Source of the DNA: CAIUPE01 sp037131735
GTDB taxonomy: Bacteria; Pseudomonadota; Alphaproteobacteria; Rhizobiales; Beijerinckiaceae
Assembly (NCBI GenBank): GCA_037131735.1
Contig: JBAXQM010000006.1
Location: forward strand, 51,591 to 115,590
Reading direction: 5' to 3'
DNA: 64,000 nucleotides
The position numbers and the translations under genes were made by a program. Shown one piece after another: positions 8,698 through 18,002 of this stretch; position 1 is the stretch's first letter; the number at the start of each line of letters is the position of its first letter. The notes under the pieces were generated by a model. That model was not told the DNA's origin and did not search any database. It saw only the letters and a list, made by a program, of their open reading frames with translations.

Positions 8698-9573
8698 ATG
8701 AAGACAAGATACTCTTTCGGTGGCGACGAACACGTCTTCGTCGAGTGCGACGAGGAAATGTCGCTGCAGGCTTTTTTTAAAGGGCTGTCGATTACAAATG
8801 CGGTGCGCGAAAGCAAGATCAAGGGTGTAACCGAGATTTGCCCCGCGAACGCATCGTTTCAGATCAAATTTGATCCGGATGTTATTTCGCCCGACGATAT
8901 GATGGCTGAGTTGAAGCGCCTTGAAGTCAGTGCTTCAAAAGGTGTGTCGTCGATTAAGACACGCGTTATTGAAGTGCCCGTGCTTTATAATGATCCGTGG
9001 ACGCATGAAACCTTGATGCGTTTCCGTGAACGTCATCAAGATCCGAACAGCACCGATATCGAATATGCAGCGCGGGTCAACAATCTTGAGACCGTTGATA
9101 ATTTTATAAAGGCCCATTCCGGCTCACCATGGTTCGTTTCCATGGTCGGCTTTGTTGCCGGTCTTCCATTCCTGTATCAAATGGTTGAACGTGGTCGTCA
9201 GATTGAAGTTCCCAAATATCTTCGTCCACGGACCGATACGCCAAAACTGACCGTTGGCCATGGCGGATGCTTTAGCTGCATCTACTCTGTGCGCGGTGCG
9301 GGTGGCTATCAAATGTTTGGTGTTACGCCGATGCCGATTTATGATCCGGCGCAATCAATCTCCTACCTTAAGGATTTCATGATCCTGTTCAAACCAGGCG
9401 ATATCGTGAAATGGCGACCGATTGATCGCCCCGAATATGATCAAATTGTCGCCGATGTAGACGCAGGAAAATTCGTGCCACGCATTCGTGAAGTTGATTT
9501 CGCACTTGATGAATTCGAGCGTGATATTGATGGTTACAACAAGAAAATCGAGGGGACGCTCTATGGCCATTAA
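8698..9573 (+). CDS. pxpB: 5-oxoprolinase subunit B / allophanate hydrolase subunit 1 family (PxpB, KipI)
   Basis: About 291 residues of the AHS1 (KipI) family. The core runs through VIEVPVLYND (near residue 88), the AARVNNLETVDNFIKAHSGS segment and VSMVGFVAGLPFLYQM. The GGCFSCIYSVRGAGGYQMFG region follows, then the C-terminal KPGDIVKWRPIDRPEYDQI. It is longer than the classical 220-residue PxpB because of about 80 extra N-terminal residues (YSFGGDEHVFVECDEEMSLQ onward). The ATG at 8698 follows GGGGAGG at 8681-8687; an ATG at 8668 overlapping the carboxylase is the alternative. It overlaps pxpC by 11 bases. Confidence 0.92.
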   Translation: MKTRYSFGGDEHVFVECDEEMSLQAFFKGLSITNAVRESKIKGVTEICPANASFQIKFDPDVISPDDMMAELKRLEVSASKGVSSIKTRVIEVPVLYNDPWTHETLMRFRERHQDPNSTDIEYAARVNNLETVDNFIKAHSGSPWFVSMVGFVAGLPFLYQMVERGRQIEVPKYLRPRTDTPKLTVGHGGCFSCIYSVRGAGGYQMFGVTPMPIYDPAQSISYLKDFMILFKPGDIVKWRPIDRPEYDQIVADVDAGKFVPRIREVDFALDEFERDIDGYNKKIEGTLYGH

Positions 9574-10540
9574 AGTTGTCTCACCCGGATTATCGACGAC
9601 GGTGCAGGATCTTGGCCGTCCGGGATATTATCACATCGGCATTCCGCTTTCGGGTGCGATGGATCGTGCGGCGTTCGCGGCTGCCAATTTGCTCGTCGGT
9701 AATGACGAGGGTGCCGCGGGCCTCGAAGTTGTATTTATGGGACCAGAGCTCGAATTTACAACGTCAACAATTGTAGCGGTAACGGGTGGTGAAATTCCTC
9801 CCAAGCTCAATGGAACCGCTTGTGAAACCTGGACGAGCTTTGCTGTGAAGGCCGGTGATGTTCTATCATTCGATTTTCTGAAAGCAGGTGCCCGCGCTTA
9901 TATTGCCGTTGCAGGCGGGATTGATGTGCCGGTGGTTCTCGGCAGTCGTTCAACTTATACGCTCGGTGCTCTAGGTGGTCATGAGGGACGTAAGCTAAAG
10001 GCCGGCGATGTTTTGCCGGTTGGTACGGCGTCGTCGAAGGCGCGTGCCGGTCGTTCACTCGATCAAAAGCTTCGTCGTAAATCGAGTAACCCCGCTGAGC
10101 TTCGAATGTTGCCGGGACTTTATTGGCATCGCATCACGGAAGAGGCCGGTAAACATTTCCTCTCTGATACTTGGAAAGTTGCTCCTGAAGCGGATCGAAT
10201 TGGATATCGTTTCCGTGGCGGACGGCCGCTTGATTTCGTTCCGCGCACGCCACCATTCGGTGCGGGCTCTGATCCGTCAAACATCGTCGATGCCTGTTAT
10301 CCATACGGGTCGATTCAGGTACCAAGCGGCACGGAGCCGATTGTGCTTCATCGTGATGCGGTATCGGGTGGCGGCTATTTCATGGTCGGCGCGGTGATCT
10401 CTGCTGACATGGATTTGATCGCACAACTACAACCTCATATGCCGGCACGATTTATGGCGGTTGATATGCCTACCGCACTTGCTGCACGCAAAGACATGAA
10501 TGCACATGCTGCGGCTGTGCGCGCGGCGCTTCAGTCCTAA
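9563..10540 (+). CDS. pxpC: Biotin-dependent carboxyltransferase / 5-oxoprolinase subunit C family (PxpC, KipA)
   Basis: A 325-residue AHS2 protein. It opens with IKVVSPGLSTTVQDLGRPGY and SGAMDRAAFAAANLLVGND, both strongly diagnostic. Later blocks include ARAYIAVAGGIDVPVVLGSR, SNIVDACYPYGSIQVPSGTEP and the C-terminal GGYFMVGAVISADMD. The start at 9563 fits the family start and overlaps pxpB. In urea carboxylase the equivalent domains form the carboxyltransferase; with the carrier and carboxylase encoded here, a carboxybiotin-using reaction is plausible. The actual substrate is not visible in the sequence. Confidence 0.94.
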   Translation: MAIKVVSPGLSTTVQDLGRPGYYHIGIPLSGAMDRAAFAAANLLVGNDEGAAGLEVVFMGPELEFTTSTIVAVTGGEIPPKLNGTACETWTSFAVKAGDVLSFDFLKAGARAYIAVAGGIDVPVVLGSRSTYTLGALGGHEGRKLKAGDVLPVGTASSKARAGRSLDQKLRRKSSNPAELRMLPGLYWHRITEEAGKHFLSDTWKVAPEADRIGYRFRGGRPLDFVPRTPPFGAGSDPSNIVDACYPYGSIQVPSGTEPIVLHRDAVSGGGYFMVGAVISADMDLIAQLQPHMPARFMAVDMPTALAARKDMNAHAAAVRAALQS

Positions 10541-10567
10541 ACTCATTCTGAAAGTGGATATAAAATC

Positions 10568-11131
10568 ATGCAAAGCACTCTTACTCTTCTGAAAGATTGG
10601 GGCATTCGTCGTAGTCTTACGCGCGACGCAGTTCTTGTTGTTTTGGGATCGCTTCTCTTGACCCTCTCGGCAAAGGTTCAGGTTCCGTTTTGGCCTGTGC
10701 CGATGACGATGCAGACTTTTGTTGTGTTGATGCTCGGTGCCCATGCGGGCTTTCGCATTGCGGCGCCTACAGTCGCGCTTTACTTGATCGAAGGCGCAGT
10801 CGGCCTTCCGGTTTTTTCAACCGGTGCAGGACTGGCGTTCATGGCTGGTCCGACAGGGGGATATCTTTTTGGCTTTTTAGCATCCGCCCTTGTCGTTTCG
10901 GCCTTATTCGCAAAAGGTTTCGACCGCCATCTCCCAGTCGCTTTTGGTGTATTGGTTCTAGGCGACGTCTTGATTATGGGCCTCGGCTTTGCATGGCTTT
11001 CAACATTGATTGGCCCGGAGAAGGCCTTCGCTGTTGGTGTTCTCCCGTTCATTCCCGCAGAAGTGTTGAAAGTTGCATTAGCAACAGCCTCATTGATTGT
11101 AACTCGGGTGCGCAAAAACGAAACGGAGTAA
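10568..11131 (+). CDS. bioY: BioY biotin transporter substrate-binding subunit
   Basis: A 187-residue integral membrane protein with five or six predicted spans. BioY blocks visible are VQVPFWPVPMTMQTFVVLML, EGAVGLPVFSTGAGLAFMAG, PTGGYLFGFLASALVV and the C-terminal LPFIPAEVLKVALA. BioY is the S-component of biotin ECF transporters and can bind biotin alone; no EcfA or EcfT gene is seen nearby. Being the last gene of the pxp/biotin carboxylase operon, it most likely supplies the cofactor that the operon's carrier protein needs. Confidence 0.95.
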   Translation: MQSTLTLLKDWGIRRSLTRDAVLVVLGSLLLTLSAKVQVPFWPVPMTMQTFVVLMLGAHAGFRIAAPTVALYLIEGAVGLPVFSTGAGLAFMAGPTGGYLFGFLASALVVSALFAKGFDRHLPVAFGVLVLGDVLIMGLGFAWLSTLIGPEKAFAVGVLPFIPAEVLKVALATASLIVTRVRKNETE

Positions 11132-11145
11132 GTTCACCCCGTTTC
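11120..11145 (+). terminator. Possible weak terminator between bioY and the AraC gene
   Basis: GAAACGG and CCGTTTC form a seven-pair stem with a 12-base loop spanning the bioY stop codon. No T-run follows, so it is at best a weak or rho-assisted end for two converging transcripts. Confidence 0.4.
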
Positions 11146-11174
11146 AATTTGGCATAGGCTTTAATGAGTTTGAG

Positions 11175-12182
11175 TTAGCGCGATCGGTCGGCTAGTCCCG
11201 CCCGGTCGCGATATTCTTTTGGCGAGAGGCCAAAGCGTGCTTTGAAGGCGCGTGAGAATTGCGCGTGATCGCCAAATCCCCAACGATAAGCAATTTCTGC
11301 AACCGTTTGACGATTGGTTGTCTCTTTCAACGTCTCGCGGCACGCTTCTAGGCGCTGCTCGCGGATCCACTGACCGAGAGTTTGATTTGTATCGCGCAGT
11401 AATTCGTGAAGATAGCGGGTTGAAATTTCGCATCCCCGTGCGACCATCTCTGGATCGAGGTCAAACCGTCCAAGATTTTTGCGCACGAAACTTTCTATAC
11501 GCGTCAAATGCGCAGCGCGTACGGTTGAGGCGCCTGAGGTTAAGGTTCGCTCATCAGATTTCAACGATAAAACCAGCATATCGATAAGCTGACGCCCGAG
11601 AACCGAGTGGCTTTCGTCGCTCATTGTTGCAAAACGCCGGGGGACAAGATGCAGCATATCAGTGAAGAGGCCGCCCGCGCCGTTGGTGGCATCGAATTCC
11701 ATACTGCAGAAGCGGTCGGGTGAGCGGATTTGATGGCCGAGGGCCTTGGCCTCGATTTTCAAGACCCATAAATCTGCGGCTTCCGCATGGCTGAATTCAT
11801 ACGGCTCATGGCTGCGTTCAATAATGAAACCACCGGGGTTGCACCGCACATCCTTGCCGCATTGCGAAAAGAAGATTTCGGATTTTGCTGGCACGGTAAC
11901 GAGGAAATGTTCTTCCCGCTCATTGAGAAAATGGCGGGACATCCGCTGATAACGTAGTGCTTCGGACGTCAGCCGGGAGAGCGACATATCGCCCAACTGC
12001 CAAATCTTCAATTCGCCCGTGAAACGGTCAGGTTCACGAAATTCCAGATCAAGCGGAAAATAGGTTGACGCGATGGCGTCGTGCCAGTGGCGGCTGCGCC
12101 GCTCAGGCTCGATTAGGGCGGTCGAAAATTCTTTTGTGGCGGCGTTTATCACAGGTCCCCGCGCAATGTTTTGGTTGTCCAA
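11175..12182 (-). CDS. AraC-family transcriptional regulator
   Basis: A 335-residue regulator. The N-terminal part (residues about 20-200) resembles the AraC-binding-like domain, with HWHDAIASTYFPLDLEFREP and the FLVTVPAKSEIFFSQCGKDV region. The C-terminal double helix-turn-helix contains VAEIAYRWGFGDHAQFSRAF and FKARFGLSPKEYRDRAGL. It is divergent from hyuB, with about 115 bases between the starts, so it probably controls the hyuBA-cupin-aminotransferase unit. It also converges on bioY. Ligand unknown. Confidence 0.93.
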   Translation of the reverse strand: MDNQNIARGPVINAATKEFSTALIEPERRSRHWHDAIASTYFPLDLEFREPDRFTGELKIWQLGDMSLSRLTSEALRYQRMSRHFLNEREEHFLVTVPAKSEIFFSQCGKDVRCNPGGFIIERSHEPYEFSHAEAADLWVLKIEAKALGHQIRSPDRFCSMEFDATNGAGGLFTDMLHLVPRRFATMSDESHSVLGRQLIDMLVLSLKSDERTLTSGASTVRAAHLTRIESFVRKNLGRFDLDPEMVARGCEISTRYLHELLRDTNQTLGQWIREQRLEACRETLKETTNRQTVAEIAYRWGFGDHAQFSRAFKARFGLSPKEYRDRAGLADRSR

Positions 12183-12297
12183 GTGAAGGCCGGAATGCGC
12201 GCCAAGTCAAGAAAGGGAGCGCGCTTTGCAAAGACCATTTTGACGCCATCTGCCTAGACTGAATGCAATAGTGAAAAGGTGCCAGGGAGGATGTTCC

Positions 12298-14193
12298 ATG
12301 AGAAAGCCCAAGATACAAAAGGCCTCGATAAAGAGCCGGCCCGCAACGAAAGCTGCCAAGTCCAAAAGCGCCGCAAAAAAATCTCTTCCTCGCAAGGCGG
12401 TCGCTAAAAGCGGGCGTTCATCGACGGCTCGGTCGAAACCGGCATCTGTTGACCCGATTACGCTGTCCGTTGTTCGGGGCGTGCTCGAAACAACGCAGCG
12501 TGAAATGACATTGGCGCTCGAGAAGACGGCGCGGTCAAGCGTGTTCAATCTCGCGCATGATTATTCAACTGCAATTTTCGATGCTAAGCCTGAAATGATT
12601 TTGCAGGGACAGGATATTCCCATCCATCTCGGCTCCTTGATGCCCGCTATGAAGGCAGTCGCAGCCTATTTTGGTGACGATATCCATGAAGGTGATCTTA
12701 TCCTTCATAATGATCCTGCCTTTGGCGGAAGTCATGCGATTGATACCTGCATGTATAAGCCCGTCTTTTACAAAGGTAAGCTTGTTTATTGGACGGTCTG
12801 TAAAGGGCATTTGACCGACATCGGCGGCCCCGTGCCTGCGGGCTATAATCCGAATGCAAAAGAAATTTATGCGGAATGTCTGCGTATTCCCCCAATCAAA
12901 ATTTGGGATCGCGGTAAGCCCCGCAATGATGTTCTCAACATGATTTTTACGAATATGCGCGCGCGGCGTGACCAAGAGGGTGACTTCAACGCGCTTATTG
13001 GTGCCTGCCAAGTTGGTGAACGCAATCTCCTTGCGATGATTGACAAATATGGCAAACAGCAAGTCGATTCCTGTGTCGGCGAACTGCTTGATATGGCCGA
13101 ACGCCATATGCGCTCTTTGATTAAACAGGTTCCTGATGGCACTTATGAAGGTGTAGCCATTCTTGAAGATGCAGGCCACGGCTTTGGTGATTTTGAAATC
13201 AAAGCCAAAGTAACAATCAAAGGCGACAATTGCCATATTGCCATTTCAAGCCCACCGCAGATTCCCTATTTCATCAATTCCTATGAAGGAAACTCCCACT
13301 CGGGCGTTTATCTCGGCTTGATGATGTTTGCGCAATTACCGCCGCCCTACAATGAAGGTCTCTATCGCTGCGTATCTTTGGACTTTGGTCCGAAAGGCAC
13401 GATCTGTAATGCGAAAGAGCCGGCGCCGCATATGAATTGCACAACGACACCGATGGAGACACTCACCGATGCTGTGCGTCTCGCATTTGAAAAAGCGGTG
13501 CCATCGAAAGTGTCCGCATCATGGGGGCACGCCAATGGTCTCAACATTGCTGGTTGGGATACACGTCATGATGAAGAATATGTCACCATGGTTCTTGCGA
13601 CCATTATCTCGGGAGCGGGCGCAACGCCGAAACAAGATGGTTGGCATGCGGTTGGTCCGGAATGCTGCTTTGGCGCTTTGACATCGGGCGATATCGAACT
13701 CCTCGAATATTCCTATCCCATCATTATTCATCGGTATGGATTGATGGAAGATTCAGGTGGCGCAGGCGAATTCCGCGGCGGGTCGGGTACAGCTTGGGAA
13801 GTTGAACCGCTCGATAAGGAAATGACTTTCATCATGTTTGGTGAGGGACGTCGTATTCCCGCTGTGGGCGCAGCCGGCGCATCATCAGCGATGGTTGAAC
13901 CGAAAGTGGGTCGCCTTGAACGAAAAATTGGCGGTAAAGTAGAAGTTATCAAGGACAACATTATCGGTACGATCAAACCGGGCGAAACGGTAACGAATAT
14001 GAATCCCGGAGGCGGAGGCTTTGGCCATCCCTTCAAACGGTCGATCGAAAAAGTCGTGTGGGATGTGAAGAACGGTTTGGTCTCGATCAAGGGTGCGCGC
14101 GCTGATTACGGTGTTGACATCAAGGACAAGGCGACGCTTGAAGTTGATCACGCACAGACCGCCAAATTGCGTGGCGCACACGCGGCCCATTGA
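12298..14193 (+). CDS. hyuB: Hydantoinase B/oxoprolinase family protein with basic N-terminal tail
   Basis: About 631 residues. The HyuB domain starts near residue 55 (VDPITLSVVRGVLETTQREM). It carries DIPIHLGSLMPAMKAV, GDLILHNDPAFGGSHAID, the GNSHSGVYLGLMMF and TTPMETLTDAVRLAFEKAVP blocks, and a C-terminal glycine-rich NPGGGGFGHPF. Partnered with HyuA, such proteins hydrolyse cyclic amides (5-oxoproline, hydantoin, lactams) with ATP, or act in aryl-ketone carboxylation. The first 50 residues are a Lys/Ala/Ser-rich tail, absent from typical HyuB. AGGGAGG at 12284-12290 selects the ATG at 12298. A 27-base gap follows before hyuA. Confidence 0.92.
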   Translation: MRKPKIQKASIKSRPATKAAKSKSAAKKSLPRKAVAKSGRSSTARSKPASVDPITLSVVRGVLETTQREMTLALEKTARSSVFNLAHDYSTAIFDAKPEMILQGQDIPIHLGSLMPAMKAVAAYFGDDIHEGDLILHNDPAFGGSHAIDTCMYKPVFYKGKLVYWTVCKGHLTDIGGPVPAGYNPNAKEIYAECLRIPPIKIWDRGKPRNDVLNMIFTNMRARRDQEGDFNALIGACQVGERNLLAMIDKYGKQQVDSCVGELLDMAERHMRSLIKQVPDGTYEGVAILEDAGHGFGDFEIKAKVTIKGDNCHIAISSPPQIPYFINSYEGNSHSGVYLGLMMFAQLPPPYNEGLYRCVSLDFGPKGTICNAKEPAPHMNCTTTPMETLTDAVRLAFEKAVPSKVSASWGHANGLNIAGWDTRHDEEYVTMVLATIISGAGATPKQDGWHAVGPECCFGALTSGDIELLEYSYPIIIHRYGLMEDSGGAGEFRGGSGTAWEVEPLDKEMTFIMFGEGRRIPAVGAAGASSAMVEPKVGRLERKIGGKVEVIKDNIIGTIKPGETVTNMNPGGGGFGHPFKRSIEKVVWDVKNGLVSIKGARADYGVDIKDKATLEVDHAQTAKLRGAHAAH

Positions 14194-14223
14194 TCCCCTC
14201 GGCATTTAGAAAGAGATAATCCC

Positions 14224-16302
14224 ATGCTTAGCAAATATCGTCTTGGCATTGATGCAGGCGGCACATTTACCGATTTCGTTCTGGCCGATCGCAGCGGACA
14301 AATTCGATTGTTCAAAGCTCTGTCGACTCCGTCTGATCCCACGCTTGCCATCCGCAATGGTTTGAAACTGATTTCTGACGAGATCGGTGAGAGCCCTGAA
14401 GAGATCGTGTCAAATTGTGATTTGTGCATTAATGGCACGACGGTTGGTTTGAACGCTCTAATTCAACATAAGGGGGGCAAGACAGGTTTGATCTGTTCAG
14501 CTGGTCATGAGGATTCAATCGAAATTCGATTGGGTCACAAAGAAGATGGCTATCGTTATGATGCTGAATACCCAGCTGCCGAAATGCTTGTGCCGCGATA
14601 TTTGCGAAAGGGTGTACGTGAGCGTGTCGTTTCCGATGGCTCGATTAAAACGCCAATGCATGAAGAGGATGTGAGAGCAGCGTGCGAATTGTTCATCAAA
14701 GAGGGCGTTGAGACAGTTGCAATCTCCTTTGTGTGGTCCGTTCTAAATGGTAAACACGAAACGCGCGCCGCCGAGATTGTGCGTGAAATGATGCCGAATG
14801 CGATCTTAACGGTGGGGTCCGAGCTCTATCCGCAAATACGCGAATATACGCGCACATCAACGGCTGTAACGAATGCCTATCTTGCGCCAATTTTACGCCG
14901 TTATGTTTCAGCCGTTGATTCCTATTTCAAAAAGCTCGGCGCCAAATATCCGGTTCGCTATTTCCAATCGAATGGCGGGTTGGCCATTGGCCAGGCCATG
15001 ACCGACCGGTCCGTTTATGCGATCAATTCCGGACCGGCGTCGGCACCGCAAGCAGGTCTCTTTGTTTGCGAACCGTTCAAGCATAAGAACGTGATTACCG
15101 TCGATATGGGTGGAACTTCATTCGACATCACCTTGACGAAGGACGGCTTAACTAACGTCAACAAGAATATCGATTTTCTGCGCTATCGAATTGGTGTTCC
15201 GATGATTCAAGTAGAAACACTTGGTGCAGGGGGTGGATCGATAGGATGGATTGATTCACTCGGCCTGTTGCAAGTTGGTCCGCAAAGCGCGGGTTCTGAT
15301 CCCGGACCGGCATGTTATGGACAAGGTGGCAAGGATCCTACGACATCCGACGTTAATCTCGTTCTCGGCTATCTCAATCCTGATGGACTGCTTGGCGGTC
15401 GCTTGCCTCTGGACAAAAAGAAAGCTGAGCAGGCGCTCAAGAAAGTGGCAGATCCGCTTGGCATTTCGGTTGAGCGTGCAGCCTATGGCATGTACACGAT
15501 CGTCAACAACAATATGGTCAATGGCATTCGACGCGTCTCGGTTGAACGCGGCTATGACCCTCGTGATTTCGTGCTTGTTGGTGCAGGCGGTGCAACAGCG
15601 GCGCATATTACGGCGCTTGCGCGCGATATGGGCATCAAGACCGTCGTATTACCGAAACTCGCATCCGGCCTCTGCGCTTTTGGTCAGATCATTTCTGATG
15701 TGAAGTACAATTATATGGCGACGAGTCCGGAGCGGCTCGATAACAAACTCGCTTATGGCCGAATTGATAAATTGTTCAAAAAAATCGAGAAGCAGGGTAT
15801 CGCGCATCTTGAAAGCGACGGATTCAAGAAGAATCAAATTGCCGTCAAACGTTCGATGGATATGCGGTATGTTGGCCAAGTTCATGAATGCACGGTTGAG
15901 ATTGGCACATTCGAAGTAACAGAAAAGACGATCGGTAAAATCATCGAGGCGTTTCATAAACGCCATGAAGAGCTTTATACTTATTCGGAGCGTCAAAGCA
16001 CGGTTGAAATCGTGAACATTGAATCTACTCTATATGGTAAGGTGGATAAGCCTAAAGCGCCTAAGCTCGGTCGCGGATTGCCTCCAGCTAAAGCTCTCAA
16101 AGGTACTCGCAACGCGATTTTCTCCGCTGACGGCAAAGCCAAAAAGACGCCCGTTTATGATGGCTCCAAATTGGGTGCAGGCGCGAAGATTACAGGTCCA
16201 GCGATCATCGAAGAAGTCACGACAACCATTGTCATTGAGCCAGGCTGGACTGCAAAACTAGATCAGAGTGGTTCTTATGTGATCACGAATAAATCATTGT
16301 GA
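14224..16302 (+). CDS. hyuA: Hydantoinase A/oxoprolinase family protein
   Basis: A 692-residue HyuA-type ATP-hydrolysing subunit with an actin-like fold. The N-terminal phosphate loop is LGIDAGGTFTDFVLADRSG (residues 7-25). The central block NVITVDMGGTSFDITLTKDG lies near 300, followed by VETLGAGGGSIGWID and GPACYGQGGKDPTTSDVNLV. The C-terminal domain ends with ITGPAIIEEVTTTIVIEPGW. It follows hyuB in the same operon, as in caprolactamase and oxoprolinase-type pairs. With the aminotransferase downstream, a lactam opened to an omega-amino acid is the best-supported guess at a pathway. Confidence 0.93.
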   Translation: MLSKYRLGIDAGGTFTDFVLADRSGQIRLFKALSTPSDPTLAIRNGLKLISDEIGESPEEIVSNCDLCINGTTVGLNALIQHKGGKTGLICSAGHEDSIEIRLGHKEDGYRYDAEYPAAEMLVPRYLRKGVRERVVSDGSIKTPMHEEDVRAACELFIKEGVETVAISFVWSVLNGKHETRAAEIVREMMPNAILTVGSELYPQIREYTRTSTAVTNAYLAPILRRYVSAVDSYFKKLGAKYPVRYFQSNGGLAIGQAMTDRSVYAINSGPASAPQAGLFVCEPFKHKNVITVDMGGTSFDITLTKDGLTNVNKNIDFLRYRIGVPMIQVETLGAGGGSIGWIDSLGLLQVGPQSAGSDPGPACYGQGGKDPTTSDVNLVLGYLNPDGLLGGRLPLDKKKAEQALKKVADPLGISVERAAYGMYTIVNNNMVNGIRRVSVERGYDPRDFVLVGAGGATAAHITALARDMGIKTVVLPKLASGLCAFGQIISDVKYNYMATSPERLDNKLAYGRIDKLFKKIEKQGIAHLESDGFKKNQIAVKRSMDMRYVGQVHECTVEIGTFEVTEKTIGKIIEAFHKRHEELYTYSERQSTVEIVNIESTLYGKVDKPKAPKLGRGLPPAKALKGTRNAIFSADGKAKKTPVYDGSKLGAGAKITGPAIIEEVTTTIVIEPGWTAKLDQSGSYVITNKSL

Positions 16303-16357
16303 TCGGCGCAGTGCGTGGCGTTTATGGCGCTGCCGTGATGGTGGCGGGGAGAAATTG

Positions 16358-16654
16358 ATGACCTTTAAATGCGATGTTCCGGCGCGTCCAACCGTGCAAC
16401 TTGATGATGATGTATGCCGCATCACGCGGTGGGATTTTGAACCGGGTGCCGCGACCGGCTGGCATGAGCATGGCTGGCCTTATTTTGTTACCATGTTGGT
16501 CGAAGGTGTTCTCGCCATTCATGATGGTGAAAAAGTAACAGAAGTGCCGCTCGCGGCGGGTCAGTCTTATCGGCGTCCTTCGGGAATTCGGCATGATGTT
16601 ATGAATGCATCAAAACATCCCATTGCATTTGTAGAGATTGAATTGAAAGCCTAA
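16358..16654 (+). CDS. Small cupin-domain protein
   Basis: A 98-residue single-domain cupin. The first motif is visible as PGAATGWHEHGWPYFVTML near residues 32-50, with the His-x-His pair, and the second is GQSYRRPSGIRHDVMNAS near 67-84 with the closing histidine. GGGGAG just upstream favours the ATG at 16358 over an adjacent TTG. Such proteins may be metal-dependent isomerases or binding proteins; the activity cannot be told. It lies between hyuA and the aminotransferase in the same orientation and with short gaps. Confidence 0.85.
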   Translation: MTFKCDVPARPTVQLDDDVCRITRWDFEPGAATGWHEHGWPYFVTMLVEGVLAIHDGEKVTEVPLAAGQSYRRPSGIRHDVMNASKHPIAFVEIELKA

Positions 16655-16686
16655 GTAACGGGCCAAGAAGTAGAGAGGCAGAAATT

Positions 16687-17979
16687 ATGGATAATAATGC
16701 AAGGTTAGCGACCCGGCGTTCTGAGTCGATATCGCGAGGCGTCGGCGTAACGACGCAGATTTATGCCGATCGGGCAGAGAATGCCGAGATCTGGGATGTG
16801 GAAGGCAAGCGTTATATCGATTTCGCGGCGGGTATCGCTGTGGTCAATACGGGCCATCGCCATCCGCGCGTGATTGATGCGGTGAAGAAGCAGCTCGACC
16901 GCTTCACACACACCTGCCACCAAGTTGTTCCTTATGAGAATTACGTTGAACTCGCCGAGCGCTTGAACAAAGCGGTGCCCGGCAATTTTGCAAAGAAAAC
17001 AATCTTTGTATCGACTGGTGCCGAGGCCGTAGAGAATGCGATCAAGATTGCGCGTGCGGCAACAGGCCGTTCGGCTGTCGTTGCATTTACCGGCGCCTTC
17101 CATGGCCGTACCTTCATGGGCATGACACTCACCGGCAAAGTGCAGCCCTATAAAGTGGGCTTTGGCGCCATGATGCCGGATGTGTTCCATGTCCCGTTCC
17201 CGATTGAACTCCATGGCATCAATGTCGATGAATCGCTTCATGTGCTCGACAAGCTTTTTAAAGCCGATGTCGATCCGAAGCGTGTAGCGGCGATCATCAT
17301 CGAGCCGGTGCAAGGCGAGGGTGGATTCTATCCGGTGCCGCAAGCCTTGATGAAGGCCTTACGTGCATTGTGCGATGAGCATGGTATTCTGTTTGTTGTC
17401 GATGAAGTGCAAACCGGTTTTGCGCGCACGGGTAAACTCTTTGCTATGGAACATTATGGCATCGAAGCGGATCTCGTAACGATGGCCAAGGGCCTTGCCG
17501 GCGGCTTTCCCCTCGCAGCGGTAACAGGCCGAGCTGAGGTGATGGATGCAGTTAATCCTGGTGGCCTCGGCGGCACTTATGCTGGTAACCCGATTGGGAT
17601 TGCTGCTGCTAACGCCGTGCTCGATGTTATCGAAGACGAAAAGCTTTGTGATCGCGCCGAGCAATTGGGTTCACGGTTGAAGCAGCGTTTGCAGTCTTTG
17701 CGCGCGGATGTTCCGGAGATTGCGGATATTCGCGGTCCGGGCTTCATGAATGCCATCGAGTTCAATCTGCCAAAATCCGATAGGCCTCATGCGGATTTTG
17801 CCAATGCGGTTCGCGTGAAGGCGCTTGAGAAAGGTCTTATTCTTTTGACCTGCGGTATCTACAACAATGTCATCCGCTTCTTATCGCCGATCACAATTCA
17901 GGACTCGGTGTTCAACGAAGCGCTCGACATTATCGAGACATCAATCCGCGAAGTATCGAAAGACGATCGTCAGTCATAA
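16687..17979 (+). CDS. gabT: 4-aminobutyrate-type aminotransferase (class III, PLP)
   Basis: A 430-residue class III aminotransferase. It shows WDVEGKRYIDFAAGIAVVNTGH near residues 37-58, the FVSTGAEAVENAIKIARAAT block, and FHGRTFMGMTLTG. The aspartate segment is FVVDEVQTGFARTGKLFA, and the PLP lysine lies in VTMAKGLAGGFPLAAV near residue 270. The overall pattern is that of GabT. It would convert an omega-amino acid such as 4-aminobutyrate to its semialdehyde, fitting a lactam-opening HyuAB pair upstream. No succinate-semialdehyde dehydrogenase is in the window. A terminator follows. Confidence 0.9.
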   Translation: MDNNARLATRRSESISRGVGVTTQIYADRAENAEIWDVEGKRYIDFAAGIAVVNTGHRHPRVIDAVKKQLDRFTHTCHQVVPYENYVELAERLNKAVPGNFAKKTIFVSTGAEAVENAIKIARAATGRSAVVAFTGAFHGRTFMGMTLTGKVQPYKVGFGAMMPDVFHVPFPIELHGINVDESLHVLDKLFKADVDPKRVAAIIIEPVQGEGGFYPVPQALMKALRALCDEHGILFVVDEVQTGFARTGKLFAMEHYGIEADLVTMAKGLAGGFPLAAVTGRAEVMDAVNPGGLGGTYAGNPIGIAAANAVLDVIEDEKLCDRAEQLGSRLKQRLQSLRADVPEIADIRGPGFMNAIEFNLPKSDRPHADFANAVRVKALEKGLILLTCGIYNNVIRFLSPITIQDSVFNEALDIIETSIREVSKDDRQS

Positions 17980-18002
17980 TAAATTAAACACGTTAAGAGC
18001 TT

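Noticed and set aside
12565..13236. 223-codon minus-strand frame within hyuB
   Set aside because: Antisense to conserved HyuB blocks; no independent family features.
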